Source of the DNA: Pseudomonadota bacterium
GTDB lineage: Bacteria; Pseudomonadota; Gammaproteobacteria; Steroidobacterales; JBCBZW01
NCBI GenBank assembly: GCA_039193195.1
Contig: JBCCWS010000002.1
Coordinates: 422,573-486,572 of the forward strand
Direction: 5' to 3'
Length of the DNA: 64,000 nt
Part shown: piece by piece, positions 16,044-25,016 of the stretch
How the letters are laid out: every line of letters begins with the position of its first letter
Numbering within the stretch: position 1 is the stretch's first letter
Made by a program: the position numbers and the translations under genes
Notes under the pieces: generated by a model
Told to the model about the DNA's origin: nothing
The model's input: the letters and a program-made list of their open reading frames with translations, nothing else
Databases searched by the model: none

Positions 16044-18692
16044 ATGAAGCCTGTCGTAAAGCTCCTCTCCGTCCTGCTCTCCCTCACCTTCGCTGGCGGC
16101 GCCTTCGCCCTGCTGGCCGCGGCGGCGGCCTACATGTTTGTGGCCGAGTCGCTGCCGGACGTGGATACGCTGAAGAGCGTGCAGCTGGAGGCGCCGATGC
16201 GGGTCTACTCCCGCGACGGCCTGCTGATCGGCGAATTCGGCGAAAAGCGGCGCATTCCGGTGTCCTACGAGCAGCTGCCTCAGCAGGTGATCGACGCCTT
16301 CGTGGCGGCGGAGGACGACCGCTTTTTCGAACACCCCGGGGTTGACTACCAGGGGCTCGCGCGGGCGGTGCTGGTGCTGGCGCGCACGGGGCGGGGCAGC
16401 CAGGGCGGCAGCACCATTACGATGCAGGTGGCGCGCAACTATCTGCTGACCCTTCGCCACTCCTACGTGCGCAAAGTGCGCGAGATTTTCATCGCTCTGA
16501 ACATGGAACGCGTGCTCAGCAAGCAAGAGATCCTCACGCTCTACCTGAACAAGATCTTCTTCGGCCAGCGAGCCTACGGCGTGGCGGCAGCCGCCGAGGT
16601 GTACTTCGGCAAGCAGCTGCACGAGCTGCGACTCGATGAGATCGCCATTCTGGCTGGCATCCCCAAAGCGCCCTCCGACCTGAACCCGGTCAGCAATCCC
16701 GATCGCTCTAGGAGCCGGCGCGACTACGTGCTGCGCCGGATGCGCGAGCTGGGCTACATCGGTGCGCAAGCGCACGAGCTGGCGCTGGCGCAGCCGATTA
16801 GCGCGTCCATCCACGGGCCGCGGGTAGAAGGCGAGGCGGCCTACCTGGCAGAGCTGGCCCGGGCGGAGATGGTGGAGCGGTACGGCGAGCGTGTGTACGG
16901 CAGTGGCCTGCGCGTCGTCACCACCTTAGATTCCGAGCGCCAGGAAGCGGCGGTGGCAGCCGTTCGCGACGCGTTGTTGCAGTACGACCGTCGCCACGGG
17001 TACCGCGGTCCGGTGGATCTGCGCGACCTGGAAGAGGTCGGTCGGACGCCTGAGCAGCTCGACGCGATGCTCGGCGAATACCCTGACCTGCCCTTGCACG
17101 AGCTCGCCGTGGTGACGGATGTCGACGAGGCCCGGGCACTCGTGCACGTGATTGCGCGGTCGCCGGGGCAGGTGCCGCTCGACGGCGTAAAGTGGGCCCG
17201 TGATTACATCGATGAGTCTCGCGCGGGCGGCACGCCGGCCCGTGTAGGGGACGTGCTCGCCGTCGGCCAGGTCATCTACGTGCAACCGATGGAGGCCGCC
17301 GACGCTGGGCAAGCCACGCAGGCGGACTCCCCAACGCCCGACGACCCTGGATTAGCGCCGGTACCCGTGCTGTGGAAGCTCGGTCAAGCGCCGGCGGTTC
17401 AAGGTGCCCTTGTTTCCCTCGATCCTCGCGACGGTGCGGTGTCGGCCATGGTTGGCGGTTACGACTTCCGTCTGAGCAAGTTTAACCGCGTGAGTCAGGC
17501 CAAGCGCCAGCCGGGATCATCATTCAAACCCTTCGTCTACTCGGCCGCCCTGGAAAACGGCTTCACTGCCGCCAGCGTGCTGCCGGACGCGCCGGTGGTC
17601 TACGACGACCCGGGCATGGAAGAGGCTTGGCGCCCGGAGAACTACGAGCGAGAGTTCCGCGGCCCCATGCGCCTGCGTGAGGCGCTGGTAGCCTCGCGGA
17701 ACTTGGTGTCGATTCGCCTGCTCCGCGAGGTCGGGATTCGCCAGGCCATCGCCCACATCGGCGAGTTCGGTTTCGATCCCAAGGAGCTGCCGGCGAGCCT
17801 TTCCCTAGCGCTTGGTAGCGCGAGCCTCACGCCTCTGCAGGTGGCCACCGGTTACGCCGTGTTGGCTAACGGAGGCTTTGCGGTGAGCCCCTATCTGGTC
17901 GACCGGGTAGAAAGTGCCAATGGCGAGGTGCTGTTCGAGGCGACTCCGAGGATCGCATGCTTGCCTTGCGAGCGTGCCCTGGAGCTGGGAGCCCTCGATG
18001 CGGCGGACGGCGCTTCGGCGGCTGCCGACGCCGACCGTGGCGTAGTCGCTCGCCTGGCGTCCTTGGACTCCGATGTGGCAACGGCGACGACCTCGGCGAG
18101 TGACATGCTTCCGGCCGAGTGGCCGAGCGCCGATGTGGCCTGCAGCCGCGTAGAAGGTTTCACCGGTGGCTATCCCATCGCTAGCATGGCGCCGCGCGTT
18201 GTGTCCCCGCAAAACGTCTACATCATCACCGACATGATGCGCGACGTGGTGCGCCGGGGCACTGGGCGTGCGGCCTACCGCCGCCTGCAGCGCAACGATC
18301 TGGCAGGCAAGACGGGAACCACCAACGAGCAGCGTGACGCGTGGTTCAGCGGTTTCAACGCTGACCTTACGGCGACGGTCTGGGTGGGCTTCGATGAGTT
18401 CACGCGCCTCGGGCGCGGCGAGGTGGGCGGCCGTGCGGCCCTGCCGGCGTGGACGGACTACATGGAGTCCGTGCTGACAGGGCGGGCAGAGCATTCGCTA
18501 TCCGAGCCCTACGGGTTAGTGCGGGTCAAGATCCGTCCGGACACGGGCGAGTTAGCCCGAGCTGGAGAGAGCGGCTGGGTCCAGGAGATCTTCCGCCAGG
18601 GCAACGCGCCGGAGGCGGCCCTGGATGAGCAAGTTCCCTCCTTCTTTAACGATACAGGCGATGGCGACGCGGAAGACGAACCGATCTTCTAG
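16044..18692 (+). CDS. mrcA: Penicillin-binding protein 1A (bifunctional glycosyltransferase/transpeptidase)
   Basis: Class A PBP (882 residues) that polymerises lipid II and crosslinks peptidoglycan at the inner membrane. A single N-terminal helix (~10-32) is followed by the GT51 domain with VAAEDDRFFEHPGVD (catalytic Glu), GGSTITMQVARN and KIFFGQRAYGVAAAA. An OB-like insertion (~300-420) comes before the transpeptidase domain, with the active serine in GSSFKP (~491), SRN (~551) and KTGTT (~755). All catalytic motifs are intact. It is divergent from pilM, the usual gammaproteobacterial arrangement. Confidence 0.97.
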   Translation: MKPVVKLLSVLLSLTFAGGAFALLAAAAAYMFVAESLPDVDTLKSVQLEAPMRVYSRDGLLIGEFGEKRRIPVSYEQLPQQVIDAFVAAEDDRFFEHPGVDYQGLARAVLVLARTGRGSQGGSTITMQVARNYLLTLRHSYVRKVREIFIALNMERVLSKQEILTLYLNKIFFGQRAYGVAAAAEVYFGKQLHELRLDEIAILAGIPKAPSDLNPVSNPDRSRSRRDYVLRRMRELGYIGAQAHELALAQPISASIHGPRVEGEAAYLAELARAEMVERYGERVYGSGLRVVTTLDSERQEAAVAAVRDALLQYDRRHGYRGPVDLRDLEEVGRTPEQLDAMLGEYPDLPLHELAVVTDVDEARALVHVIARSPGQVPLDGVKWARDYIDESRAGGTPARVGDVLAVGQVIYVQPMEAADAGQATQADSPTPDDPGLAPVPVLWKLGQAPAVQGALVSLDPRDGAVSAMVGGYDFRLSKFNRVSQAKRQPGSSFKPFVYSAALENGFTAASVLPDAPVVYDDPGMEEAWRPENYEREFRGPMRLREALVASRNLVSIRLLREVGIRQAIAHIGEFGFDPKELPASLSLALGSASLTPLQVATGYAVLANGGFAVSPYLVDRVESANGEVLFEATPRIACLPCERALELGALDAADGASAAADADRGVVARLASLDSDVATATTSASDMLPAEWPSADVACSRVEGFTGGYPIASMAPRVVSPQNVYIITDMMRDVVRRGTGRAAYRRLQRNDLAGKTGTTNEQRDAWFSGFNADLTATVWVGFDEFTRLGRGEVGGRAALPAWTDYMESVLTGRAEHSLSEPYGLVRVKIRPDTGELARAGESGWVQEIFRQGNAPEAALDEQVPSFFNDTGDGDAEDEPIF

Positions 18693-19368
18693 GGGGCGCG
18701 GTGCCCGCGGTAGCGCGCGCCGGGCGTCGGCCCACGGCCAGCAGGCGGCGGATCAGCAACGTACGGTGATCGCCCAGCAGGCAGCGCGCCTGGTGCTCGA
18801 TCAGGGTATCCGCGATTACGGAGTGGCCAAGCGCAAGGCCGCGGAACGCCTGGGTGCAGTGTCGGCCGCATTGCTGCCGAGCAACCGCGAGGTCGAGCAA
18901 GCCGTACTCGAACACCGTCGCTTGTTCGGCGGGAGTGCCGCGCTCGATCAGCTTCATGAGCTGCGCAAGGGCGCGCTAGAGGCTATGCGGTTTTTCTCCG
19001 CCTATGCGCCTCGCCTGGTTGGCGCCGTACTGAGCGGAGCCGTGTCCGAGCACACGCCGATCACCCTGCATCTGCACACGGACACCGCGGAAGACGTGCC
19101 CCGGCGTCTGCTCGACGCCGACATGAGCTTTGACACCTCGGACGTACACCTGCGCTACCTCAGCGATCGAACGCAACGTTGCCCACGCCACCAGTTCTCG
19201 GTTGATGGTCTCGACTATGAGGTCTTGGTGTTGGCGGTGGATGCGATTCGCGAGGCGCCCGCCAGTCCGGTGGATGGACGGCCCGAGCGTCGCGCGAGCC
19301 TAAGCGAGGTGGAAGCTCTAGTGGCCAAGCCACCGGAGCCTCCTGCCGACCTGCCTGTGGCCGACTAG
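18625..19368 (+). CDS. Uncharacterised protein overlapping the end of the PBP1A gene
   Basis: A 247-residue soluble protein of unrecognised function. A basic, low-complexity N-terminus (RKTNRSSRGRGARGSARR) precedes a conserved-looking core, LDQGIRDYGVAKRKAAERLG and LLPSNREVEQAVLEHRRLF. An acidic/proline-rich tail follows. The core resembles a group of hypothetical proteins I recall only as hypothetical. ATG 18625 has GGAGG nine bases upstream and lies 68 bases inside the PBP1A frame; ATG 18661 is an alternative. The overlap suggests co-translation with the peptidoglycan synthase. No membrane segment or catalytic motif is evident. Confidence 0.75.
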   Translation: MSKFPPSLTIQAMATRKTNRSSRGRGARGSARRASAHGQQAADQQRTVIAQQAARLVLDQGIRDYGVAKRKAAERLGAVSAALLPSNREVEQAVLEHRRLFGGSAALDQLHELRKGALEAMRFFSAYAPRLVGAVLSGAVSEHTPITLHLHTDTAEDVPRRLLDADMSFDTSDVHLRYLSDRTQRCPRHQFSVDGLDYEVLVLAVDAIREAPASPVDGRPERRASLSEVEALVAKPPEPPADLPVAD

Positions 19369-19634
19369 GCGCTCTTCCTCAACCGTGTATTTTCTGCGGA
19401 CCTTATCGACGCGTGCGGCTGTCTTGCGTCGGCTCGGCGCCAGACTTAAATGGCGGGGCGATCCCTTGAGGATGGGGAAGTTAGCGGCTTTGAACCGAGC
19501 CCCCTATGCTCGCAGCCAGCTCAACAAGCGTCCAGTCTCGCGCGTCAATCCGATCCTCACCGTCTTCTCATACCGACTCCGGTGATCGCCGTAAGTGACG
19601 GTAATGTGACGGCTTTTACGCCGCTTCTGGGGGC

Positions 19635-19833
19635 TGTGGATAACTGTGTGGATTACGCGACTGGTCAGAACTTCACCAGCTTGTCTCAGATTTATAGACA
19701 GCCCAGCGGAATTTTCTAGACGAAAGCTTGACAGCTTTTCTTTTCAGTGAGTTATGAGTGCAGCAAAAATCCGTGAAGATGACAGTCTGATGTCAACCCG
19801 CGATGTCACCTCTGTGCTGCTTAGTGTGAATAA
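19635..19833 (-). other. Cluster of three DnaA-box-like sites (origin or DnaA-binding candidate)
   Basis: Three nonamers lie in the same orientation. 19635-19643 is the exact complement of TTATCCACA; 19647-19655 is the complement of TAATCCACA (one mismatch); 19825-19833 is the exact complement of TTATTCACA. The known consensus is TTATNCACA. The first two are a tight pair, and the DNA between 19681 and 19800 is AT-rich for this genome. Genes to the left are mainly on the minus strand and genes to the right mainly on the plus strand. No dnaA gene is in the window, so a chromosomal origin is only a hypothesis. Confidence 0.4.
19728..19758 (+). promoter_or_regulatory. Candidate sigma-70 promoter in the AT-rich gap
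   Basis: A perfect TTGACA at 19728-19733 is followed, after a somewhat long spacer, by TATGAG at 19753-19758. Any transcript would run antisense to the end of hemW. No gene downstream on this strand explains it. The -10 match is weak. Confidence 0.25.
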
Positions 19834-19853
19834 CGACGAGTTAGGCTGGTGGC

Positions 19854-21092
19854 TCAATCGATAAATCGGCTTTGTAGGTCGTTCAAGAAGGCGCGCCCGC
19901 GGCTGGTTGGCTGCCAGTGGCCGTCAACCGGTTGACGCATTAGGCCATCCACCGCGGCGGCTTCCAGACGCGGACGGATCAGCTCCCGGGAAACGCCGAC
20001 GCGCTTCTCGAAGATCTCCTCGGAGAAACCGCCTACCAAGCGAAGGGCGTTGAGCATGAATTCTCCGGCGAGCGCTTGCCCCAGGATGGTCTCTGAATGC
20101 GCCACTCGCTGCGGTGTTTTCGCCGCCGTCAGGTAGCTGCGGGGGCTTCGCGCCTTGCGCGTGCGGGTGATACTGCTGACTCGATGGGAGTGCTCATCGA
20201 GGTTGGAGCGCTTGCTGTGGGCGCCCGCGCCTATGGCCAGGTAATCACCGAAGCTCCAGTAGTTGAGGTTGTGGCGCGCGCGGGCGTCGTCTCGGCATGC
20301 GTAGGCGGATACCTCGTAGGCGCGCAATCCGGCGCGCTCGAGTCGTGCTTCGCTGGCCTCACGCATATCGCCTGCGAGGTCTTCTTCGGGCAGCCCGGCT
20401 GGCTCGTAGCGTGCGAACACCGTATTCGGCTCGATCGTTAGCTCATAGTGCGATAGGTGTTCAGTCCCGTAGTCGATTGCTCGCGCAAGGTCTTCTAGAC
20501 AGCCGTCGAGAGTTTGCCTGGGGAGTGCGTACATCACGTCGAGATTGATGCGGTCGAAGTGAGCCTGTGCCTCGCGAATCGCGCGATCGGCCTGTTGCGC
20601 GTCGTGAATGCGCCCTAGGTCGCGCAGGTGTCCTTCGTGGAAAGACTGAATTCCTAGTGATACGCGATTGATGCCTGCCGCACGCAACTCGGAAAAGGTG
20701 CCGCGTTCAACGGTCCCCGGATTGACCTCTAGGGTGATCTCCATTTGCTCGGGGCAGGGCAACGTGCGCGCGATGCCGTCCAAAAGGCGGCCGAGCTCGT
20801 TTGCGGGCAGCAGGCTCGGTGTTCCACCACCGATGAAGATACTCGTTAGGTTTCCCCCTGGCCAGGGAGCCTGCTCTAGGTCGAGTCGAAGGTCGTCGAG
20901 GAGTGCATCGACGTACTCCGTGGCGGGTAGTTCGCCGCGCAGATGGTGGGAGTTGAAGTCGCAGTACGGGCATTTGCGCACGCACCATGGGATGTGCACG
21001 TACAGGGTCGTTGGTAGGTGCGCAGGTGGCGCTTGTGGGCGCTGAGGGCGCGAGCCCTCGGGCGCGATGCCTGCGTGCGGCGGTGATGCCAC
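19854..21092 (-). CDS. hemW: Radical-SAM heme chaperone HemW
   Basis: Radical-SAM family protein related to coproporphyrinogen dehydrogenase but now regarded as a heme chaperone. The cluster motif CVRKCPYCDFNSH supplies the CxxxCxxC cysteines; IFIGGGTPSLL, EVNPGTVE and HNLNYWSFGDYLAIGAGAHS are typical of this subfamily. The open frame extends into rdgB, so I placed the start at GTG 21092, eight bases past the rdgB stop, giving 412 residues, slightly longer than usual; the exact start is uncertain. It is the last gene of the minus-strand PP2C-rph-rdgB-hemW group. Confidence 0.92.
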   Translation of the reverse strand: MASPPHAGIAPEGSRPQRPQAPPAHLPTTLYVHIPWCVRKCPYCDFNSHHLRGELPATEYVDALLDDLRLDLEQAPWPGGNLTSIFIGGGTPSLLPANELGRLLDGIARTLPCPEQMEITLEVNPGTVERGTFSELRAAGINRVSLGIQSFHEGHLRDLGRIHDAQQADRAIREAQAHFDRINLDVMYALPRQTLDGCLEDLARAIDYGTEHLSHYELTIEPNTVFARYEPAGLPEEDLAGDMREASEARLERAGLRAYEVSAYACRDDARARHNLNYWSFGDYLAIGAGAHSKRSNLDEHSHRVSSITRTRKARSPRSYLTAAKTPQRVAHSETILGQALAGEFMLNALRLVGGFSEEIFEKRVGVSRELIRPRLEAAAVDGLMRQPVDGHWQPTSRGRAFLNDLQSRFID

Positions 21093-21099
21093 GGGTCTG

Positions 21100-21702
21100 T
21101 CAGCCGCCTGGCCTTGCCCGCATTCGCTCGGCCAGGCTGGCGAGTGCTTGGGCACGATGACTGACACGATTCTTCTGCTCTGCGCCGAGTTGGGCGGCCG
21201 TCTGCTCGTAGCCATCGGGCACGAACACAGGATCGTAGCCAAACCCGCCGTCTCCGCTGGGAGTGGTCGTGATCCGCCCCGGCCACCTGCCGTCAGCCAA
21301 TAAGGGCATTGGGTCAGTTTCTGAGCGCATCAGTACCAGCACGCAGTAGAAGCTCGCCGTGCGCTCGCCGGCGGGAAGGTCTGTTAGGGCTCCGAGTAAG
21401 CGTGCCACGTTATCCGCATCGCCAGCGTAGGGGCCAGCGTAGCGCGCCGAGTGCACGCCGGGTGCGCCGCCGAGTGCGTCCACCAGAAGCCCTGAGTCGT
21501 CAGCCAGTGCGGGCAGTCCGCAGAGGCGTGCGGCATGGCGTGCTTTGATGATGGCGTTCTCGACGAAGGTCGTGCCCGTCTCGTCAGCGGTCGGCACGTC
21601 GAAGTGCGATTGGGGCACCACTTCGATCTGTAGCGGCGCAAGCACCGCAGTGAGTTCTCGCAGCTTGCCGGCATTTCCGGAGGCGAGTACGAGGCGCTCC
21701 AT
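21100..21702 (-). CDS. rdgB: Non-canonical purine NTP pyrophosphatase (RdgB/HAM1)
   Basis: Hydrolyses ITP, dITP and XTP to monophosphates, keeping deaminated purines out of DNA and RNA. The 200-residue protein begins LVLASGNAGKLRELTAVL, then has ARHAARLCGLPALADDSGL and the C-terminal GGFGYDPVFVPDGY and SHRAQA motifs, all characteristic. It lies 14 bases downstream of rph and a few bases upstream of hemW. Confidence 0.97.
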   Translation of the reverse strand: MERLVLASGNAGKLRELTAVLAPLQIEVVPQSHFDVPTADETGTTFVENAIIKARHAARLCGLPALADDSGLLVDALGGAPGVHSARYAGPYAGDADNVARLLGALTDLPAGERTASFYCVLVLMRSETDPMPLLADGRWPGRITTTPSGDGGFGYDPVFVPDGYEQTAAQLGAEQKNRVSHRAQALASLAERMRARPGG

Positions 21703-21716
21703 GATCGTGCCTGCCG

Positions 21717-22430
21717 TCAGTCGGTCGCCAGCGCCGTGCGCTGAAGACCTATCAGTACTTGGCAGCCGAAGGACGCCAAGTTGAGCATTTGATCGAGTTC
21801 CTCGCGCCGAAACGCGTGCCCCTCGGCCGTGCCCTGTACTTCTATGAAGGCGCCGGCGTCGTTCATGACCACGTTCATATCGGTCTCGGCTTGGCTGTCT
21901 TCTGCGTAGTCGAGATCGAGCACGGCCTGACCCTGGTAGATGCCTACGGAAACCGCCGCCAGATTGCCATGCAGCGGGCTTTCCTTCAGGGCGCCGGCGC
22001 GGATCAGGCCGTCGATGGCATCCGCGAGGGCCACGTAGCCGCCGCAGATGGAGGCGCAGCGGGTGCCACCATCGGCCTGCAGGACGTCGCAGTCGACAGT
22101 GATCGTACGCTCGCCCAGGGCGCTTAGATCACAGGCCGCGCGCAAGGAGCGACCGATGAGGCGTTGTATCTCCTTGGTGCGCCCGCCCTGGCCACGTGTC
22201 TCGCGAGCGCTGCGGGTCGTAGTGGCGCGGGGCAGCATGGCGTACTCGGCAGTCAGCCATCCGCTGCCGCTACCCCGACGGAAGGGCGGCACGCGCTCTT
22301 CCACGCTAGCGGTGCAGAGCACGTGCGTATCGCCGAAGCGCACCCGCACCGAACCCTCGGCGTGTCGGGTGAAGCCGCGTTCGAAAGTGACTTCGCGAAG
22401 TTGATCCAGCGCTCGGCCGCTTGGGCGCAT
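21717..22430 (-). CDS. rph: Ribonuclease PH
   Basis: Phosphorolytic 3'-to-5' exoribonuclease that trims tRNA precursors. The N-terminus [19 protein letters not shown] and the blocks [30 protein letters not shown] and [18 protein letters not shown] are diagnostic. At 237 residues it matches the family length, so it is not the truncated form known from E. coli K-12. It follows the PP2C gene by 33 bases and precedes rdgB. Confidence 0.97.
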   Translation of the reverse strand: MRPSGRALDQLREVTFERGFTRHAEGSVRVRFGDTHVLCTASVEERVPPFRRGSGSGWLTAEYAMLPRATTTRSARETRGQGGRTKEIQRLIGRSLRAACDLSALGERTITVDCDVLQADGGTRCASICGGYVALADAIDGLIRAGALKESPLHGNLAAVSVGIYQGQAVLDLDYAEDSQAETDMNVVMNDAGAFIEVQGTAEGHAFRREELDQMLNLASFGCQVLIGLQRTALATD

Positions 22431-22463
22431 CCGTTCGATATCCGTCCGTGGCGTGTAGGAAGT

Positions 22464-23300
22464 CTAGCTAGAGAGCAAACGTACCACTGCCGCGGTCGTG
22501 TTGTCGGCGTATGGAGAGTTGGCAGCGACGGCGATCGTCGCCAGCGCCTCTAGCTGCTGCTGCAGGTCATCAGACTCCTTCGCTCCAAGCGCAGCCACCT
22601 CGGTCTCCTTCAGTCCACCCCACAGGCCATCGGAACAGAGCAGGATCCGGTCGCCGGGTTCCAGCTTGCGCACGGGCGAGACGTCCATGCCTGGATACTC
22701 AGGTTCTCCCCCTAGGCAGAATTCGACGTAGTTGCGCATGGGATGGGTATGCATGTCTTCTTCGGAGATCAAGCCCTCGCGGCGCAGCAGCTCCACGTGG
22801 CTGTGGTCGCGCGTGCGCTGGAGTACACGATCGCCACGCAACAGGTAAATGCGACTATCGCCCACGTGGGCCCAGCACGCTTCGCCCTCTTGGATCAGGC
22901 AGGCGGCGCAGGTAGCACGCGGCTTGGACGCCATGGGCAGCGACTTGCCCAGGGTGACCACCGCATCGTGTGCATCGTTGATGGCGAGGCGCAGAAAGCC
23001 CATGGGGTCGACCAGGGGACGTGGGCTGGAACGAAAGGCATCGACGATCGTATCGATGGCGACCTGAGCCGCCTTCTCGCCGTCCGCGTGACCCCCCATG
23101 CCGTCGAGCACGGCGAGCAGGACGCAATCCTGCTCCGCGACGATGGCGACGCGGTCCTGGTTGGTCTCGCGCTCACCGGGGTGGCTGGTCTTCGCGGATT
23201 GAATTCGCAACGGGTGCTTTGGCTCGGTTGTCGGCCGCCGCTCAACGAGCGATCGATAGGCGGCCCTCGGCGGGCGATACGCTGACCGGCGGCATGTCAC
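22464..23300 (-). CDS. PP2C-type serine/threonine protein phosphatase
   Basis: A 278-residue soluble PP2C (PPM) phosphatase. Metal-binding aspartates appear in LLAVLDGMGGHADG, HVGDSRIYLLRG, LLCSDGLWGG and YADNTTAAVV, and an early QDR motif is present. The start appears to be GTG 23300 with AAGAGG upstream; the first ~35 residues are basic and not part of the fold, so a later start is possible. It shares an intergenic region with the divergent yicC. No partner kinase gene is in the window, so its substrates are unknown. Confidence 0.9.
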   Translation of the reverse strand: MTCRRSAYRPPRAAYRSLVERRPTTEPKHPLRIQSAKTSHPGERETNQDRVAIVAEQDCVLLAVLDGMGGHADGEKAAQVAIDTIVDAFRSSPRPLVDPMGFLRLAINDAHDAVVTLGKSLPMASKPRATCAACLIQEGEACWAHVGDSRIYLLRGDRVLQRTRDHSHVELLRREGLISEEDMHTHPMRNYVEFCLGGEPEYPGMDVSPVRKLEPGDRILLCSDGLWGGLKETEVAALGAKESDDLQQQLEALATIAVAANSPYADNTTAAVVRLLSS

Positions 23301-23424
23301 CTCTTGTGAACACCGCTGCTCAACTCAGAGTCTAGCGCTAACTTGCGAGTCACATCCTGCACGGCGTCTTCATTTCCTGCAACAATGCGAACGCAGTTCA
23401 CACACCGCGAAAGACCCGTTTTCT
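23301..23424. promoter_or_regulatory. Divergent promoter region, PP2C group versus yicC-gmk group
   Basis: These 124 bases separate two head-to-head operons and should contain both promoters. I could not assign -35/-10 pairs with confidence on either strand. Confidence 0.35.
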
Positions 23425-24318
23425 GTGACCAGTAAACCCGCTCCCAAGCCCCTTCGTGGCATGACCGGCTACGCGCGACGGGAACTCCGTGGCGAGGGGC
23501 TGGGTATCGCCTGGGAGCTCCGTTCGCTAAACCACCGCTACCTCGATCTCTCTTTGCGCATGCCCGAGGAGTTTCGCTCCCTAGAGGCGAAGACCAGGGC
23601 GCTCCTCGGCGAGTCGCTGCATCGTGGCAAGGTCGAGGCGTCCCTGCGCCTGATCTCGGTCGACGCTGCCGGCGCGCAGCGTCTGGAGCTCGACCAGCAC
23701 CTGCTCAAGCAGTTGCTGGGGGCTGTCGGTGAGGTGCGTCGCCAGGTCGCCGATCCCGGCGCAGTAGACCCCATGAACGTGCTCGCTTGGCCAGGCGTGC
23801 TCGCGAGTCCTGCGCCCGATCTGGCACCGCTGGTGGCCAAGGCCGAGGGCTTGCTGCGCGACACGCTCGGCGATTTGCTCGCGGCGCGCCAGCGCGAGGG
23901 TGAACGGATTCGTGAACTGCTGGAGGAGCGGGCGGGTGCTATCGGTGAGCAGGCCGCTGCGGTGCGCGAACAAGCACCAGCTGTCCGCCATGCTCTGCGC
24001 GCGCGCCTGGAGCGACGTTTGGTGAACCTGAACATCGAGTTCGACGACGGCCGCTTGGAGCAGGAGTTGGCGTTGGGGCTGACCCGTATCGACGTGGACG
24101 AGGAGCTCGATCGCCTGCAGGGCCACCTCGAGGATTTACGTCACGTGTTGGCCGAAGGGGGCCCCGTAGGGCGACGCCTGGACTTTCTCATGCAGGAGTT
24201 CAACCGTGAAGCGAACACCCTTGGCTCCAAAGCCCAAGACACGCACGGCACACGCGCCGCTGTGGAGTTGAAGGTTTTGATCGAGCAAATGCGTGAGCAG
24301 GTGCAGAACCTTGAGTGA
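23425..24318 (+). CDS. yicC: YicC-family endoribonuclease
   Basis: A 297-residue homologue of YicC, a small-RNA-associated endoribonuclease family. MTGYARRE, ELRSLNHRYLDLSLRMPE, the central helical stretch and the C-terminal GRRLDFLMQEFNREANTLGSK match closely. The apparent start is GTG 23425; the conserved region begins at the methionine near residue 13, so initiation there (23461) is possible. The gene precedes gmk, whose start lies inside its last codons. Confidence 0.95.
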   Translation: MTSKPAPKPLRGMTGYARRELRGEGLGIAWELRSLNHRYLDLSLRMPEEFRSLEAKTRALLGESLHRGKVEASLRLISVDAAGAQRLELDQHLLKQLLGAVGEVRRQVADPGAVDPMNVLAWPGVLASPAPDLAPLVAKAEGLLRDTLGDLLAARQREGERIRELLEERAGAIGEQAAAVREQAPAVRHALRARLERRLVNLNIEFDDGRLEQELALGLTRIDVDEELDRLQGHLEDLRHVLAEGGPVGRRLDFLMQEFNREANTLGSKAQDTHGTRAAVELKVLIEQMREQVQNLE

Positions 24319-24940
24319 TTCCGCGGCGCCGCCAGGTGCCTTGTTCGTGATCTCGGCGCCGTCAGGTGCGGGCAAGACCAGCTTGGTGAAGGCGCTGATC
24401 GAGCGCCATCCAAACGCCTGCGCGGCTGTTTCCTACACCACACGAGCGCAACGTCCTCGTGAGGTGCATGGCAGGGATTACTTTTTCGTCTCCGCGGATG
24501 AGTTCTCCCAGCTGCGCCAGGCCAACGAGTTTTTGGAATGGGCCGAGGTGTTCGGCAATCACTATGGCACCAGCCGCACGCAGGTGGAGTCGTTGGTGCG
24601 CGAGGGGCATCGCGTCATCCTGGAGATCGACTGGCAGGGCGCGCGCCAAGTGCGCCAGCAGATGCCGGAGAGTCGTCTCGTGTTCATCTTGCCCCCGTCG
24701 CGGGAGGAGCTGGAGCGGCGCCTGCGCAGCCGAGCGACCGACGATGAGTCGGTGATCGCCCGTCGCCTGAGCGAGGCGGAGGGCGACATGGGGCACTGGG
24801 CCGAGTTCGACTACGTCATTGTCAACGACGATTTCGAGCGTGCGGTGACGGAGCTTTGTGACGTGCTGGACGGCAGGGGCAGTTCGCTGCGCACGGATCC
24901 TTCCCAACCGCCGTCACCTGCGGGCCACAAAGCTGGCTGA
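24293..24940 (+). CDS. gmk: Guanylate kinase
   Basis: Phosphorylates GMP to GDP; it supplies GTP and, indirectly, substrate for (p)ppGpp made by the neighbouring spoT. P-loop ISAPSGAGKTSL, the GMP-binding SYTTRAQRPREVHGRDY and VILEIDWQGARQV are intact. The start is ambiguous: GTG 24293 overlaps yicC by 26 bases, and TTG 24311 overlaps by 8. I used the longer form (215 residues). Confidence 0.96.
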   Translation: MSRCRTLSDSAAPPGALFVISAPSGAGKTSLVKALIERHPNACAAVSYTTRAQRPREVHGRDYFFVSADEFSQLRQANEFLEWAEVFGNHYGTSRTQVESLVREGHRVILEIDWQGARQVRQQMPESRLVFILPPSREELERRLRSRATDDESVIARRLSEAEGDMGHWAEFDYVIVNDDFERAVTELCDVLDGRGSSLRTDPSQPPSPAGHKAG

Positions 24941-25016
24941 TTCGGGTACGCTATGCGGTCGGGTGCTCGAATGGTGAGCACATCTGAATCGGATCCCACC
25001 TTGGACTGAGGACTGC

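Larger units (their letters stand above)
19369..19853. other. Non-coding gap with AT-rich stretch
   Basis: 485 bases between two convergent genes with no credible coding frame. The right half is clearly AT-shifted: the 60-base rows beginning 19681 and 19741 contain 25 and 26 G+C (42-43%), far below neighbouring genes. It contains the DnaA-box-like sites and the candidate promoter listed separately. Confidence 0.6.
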
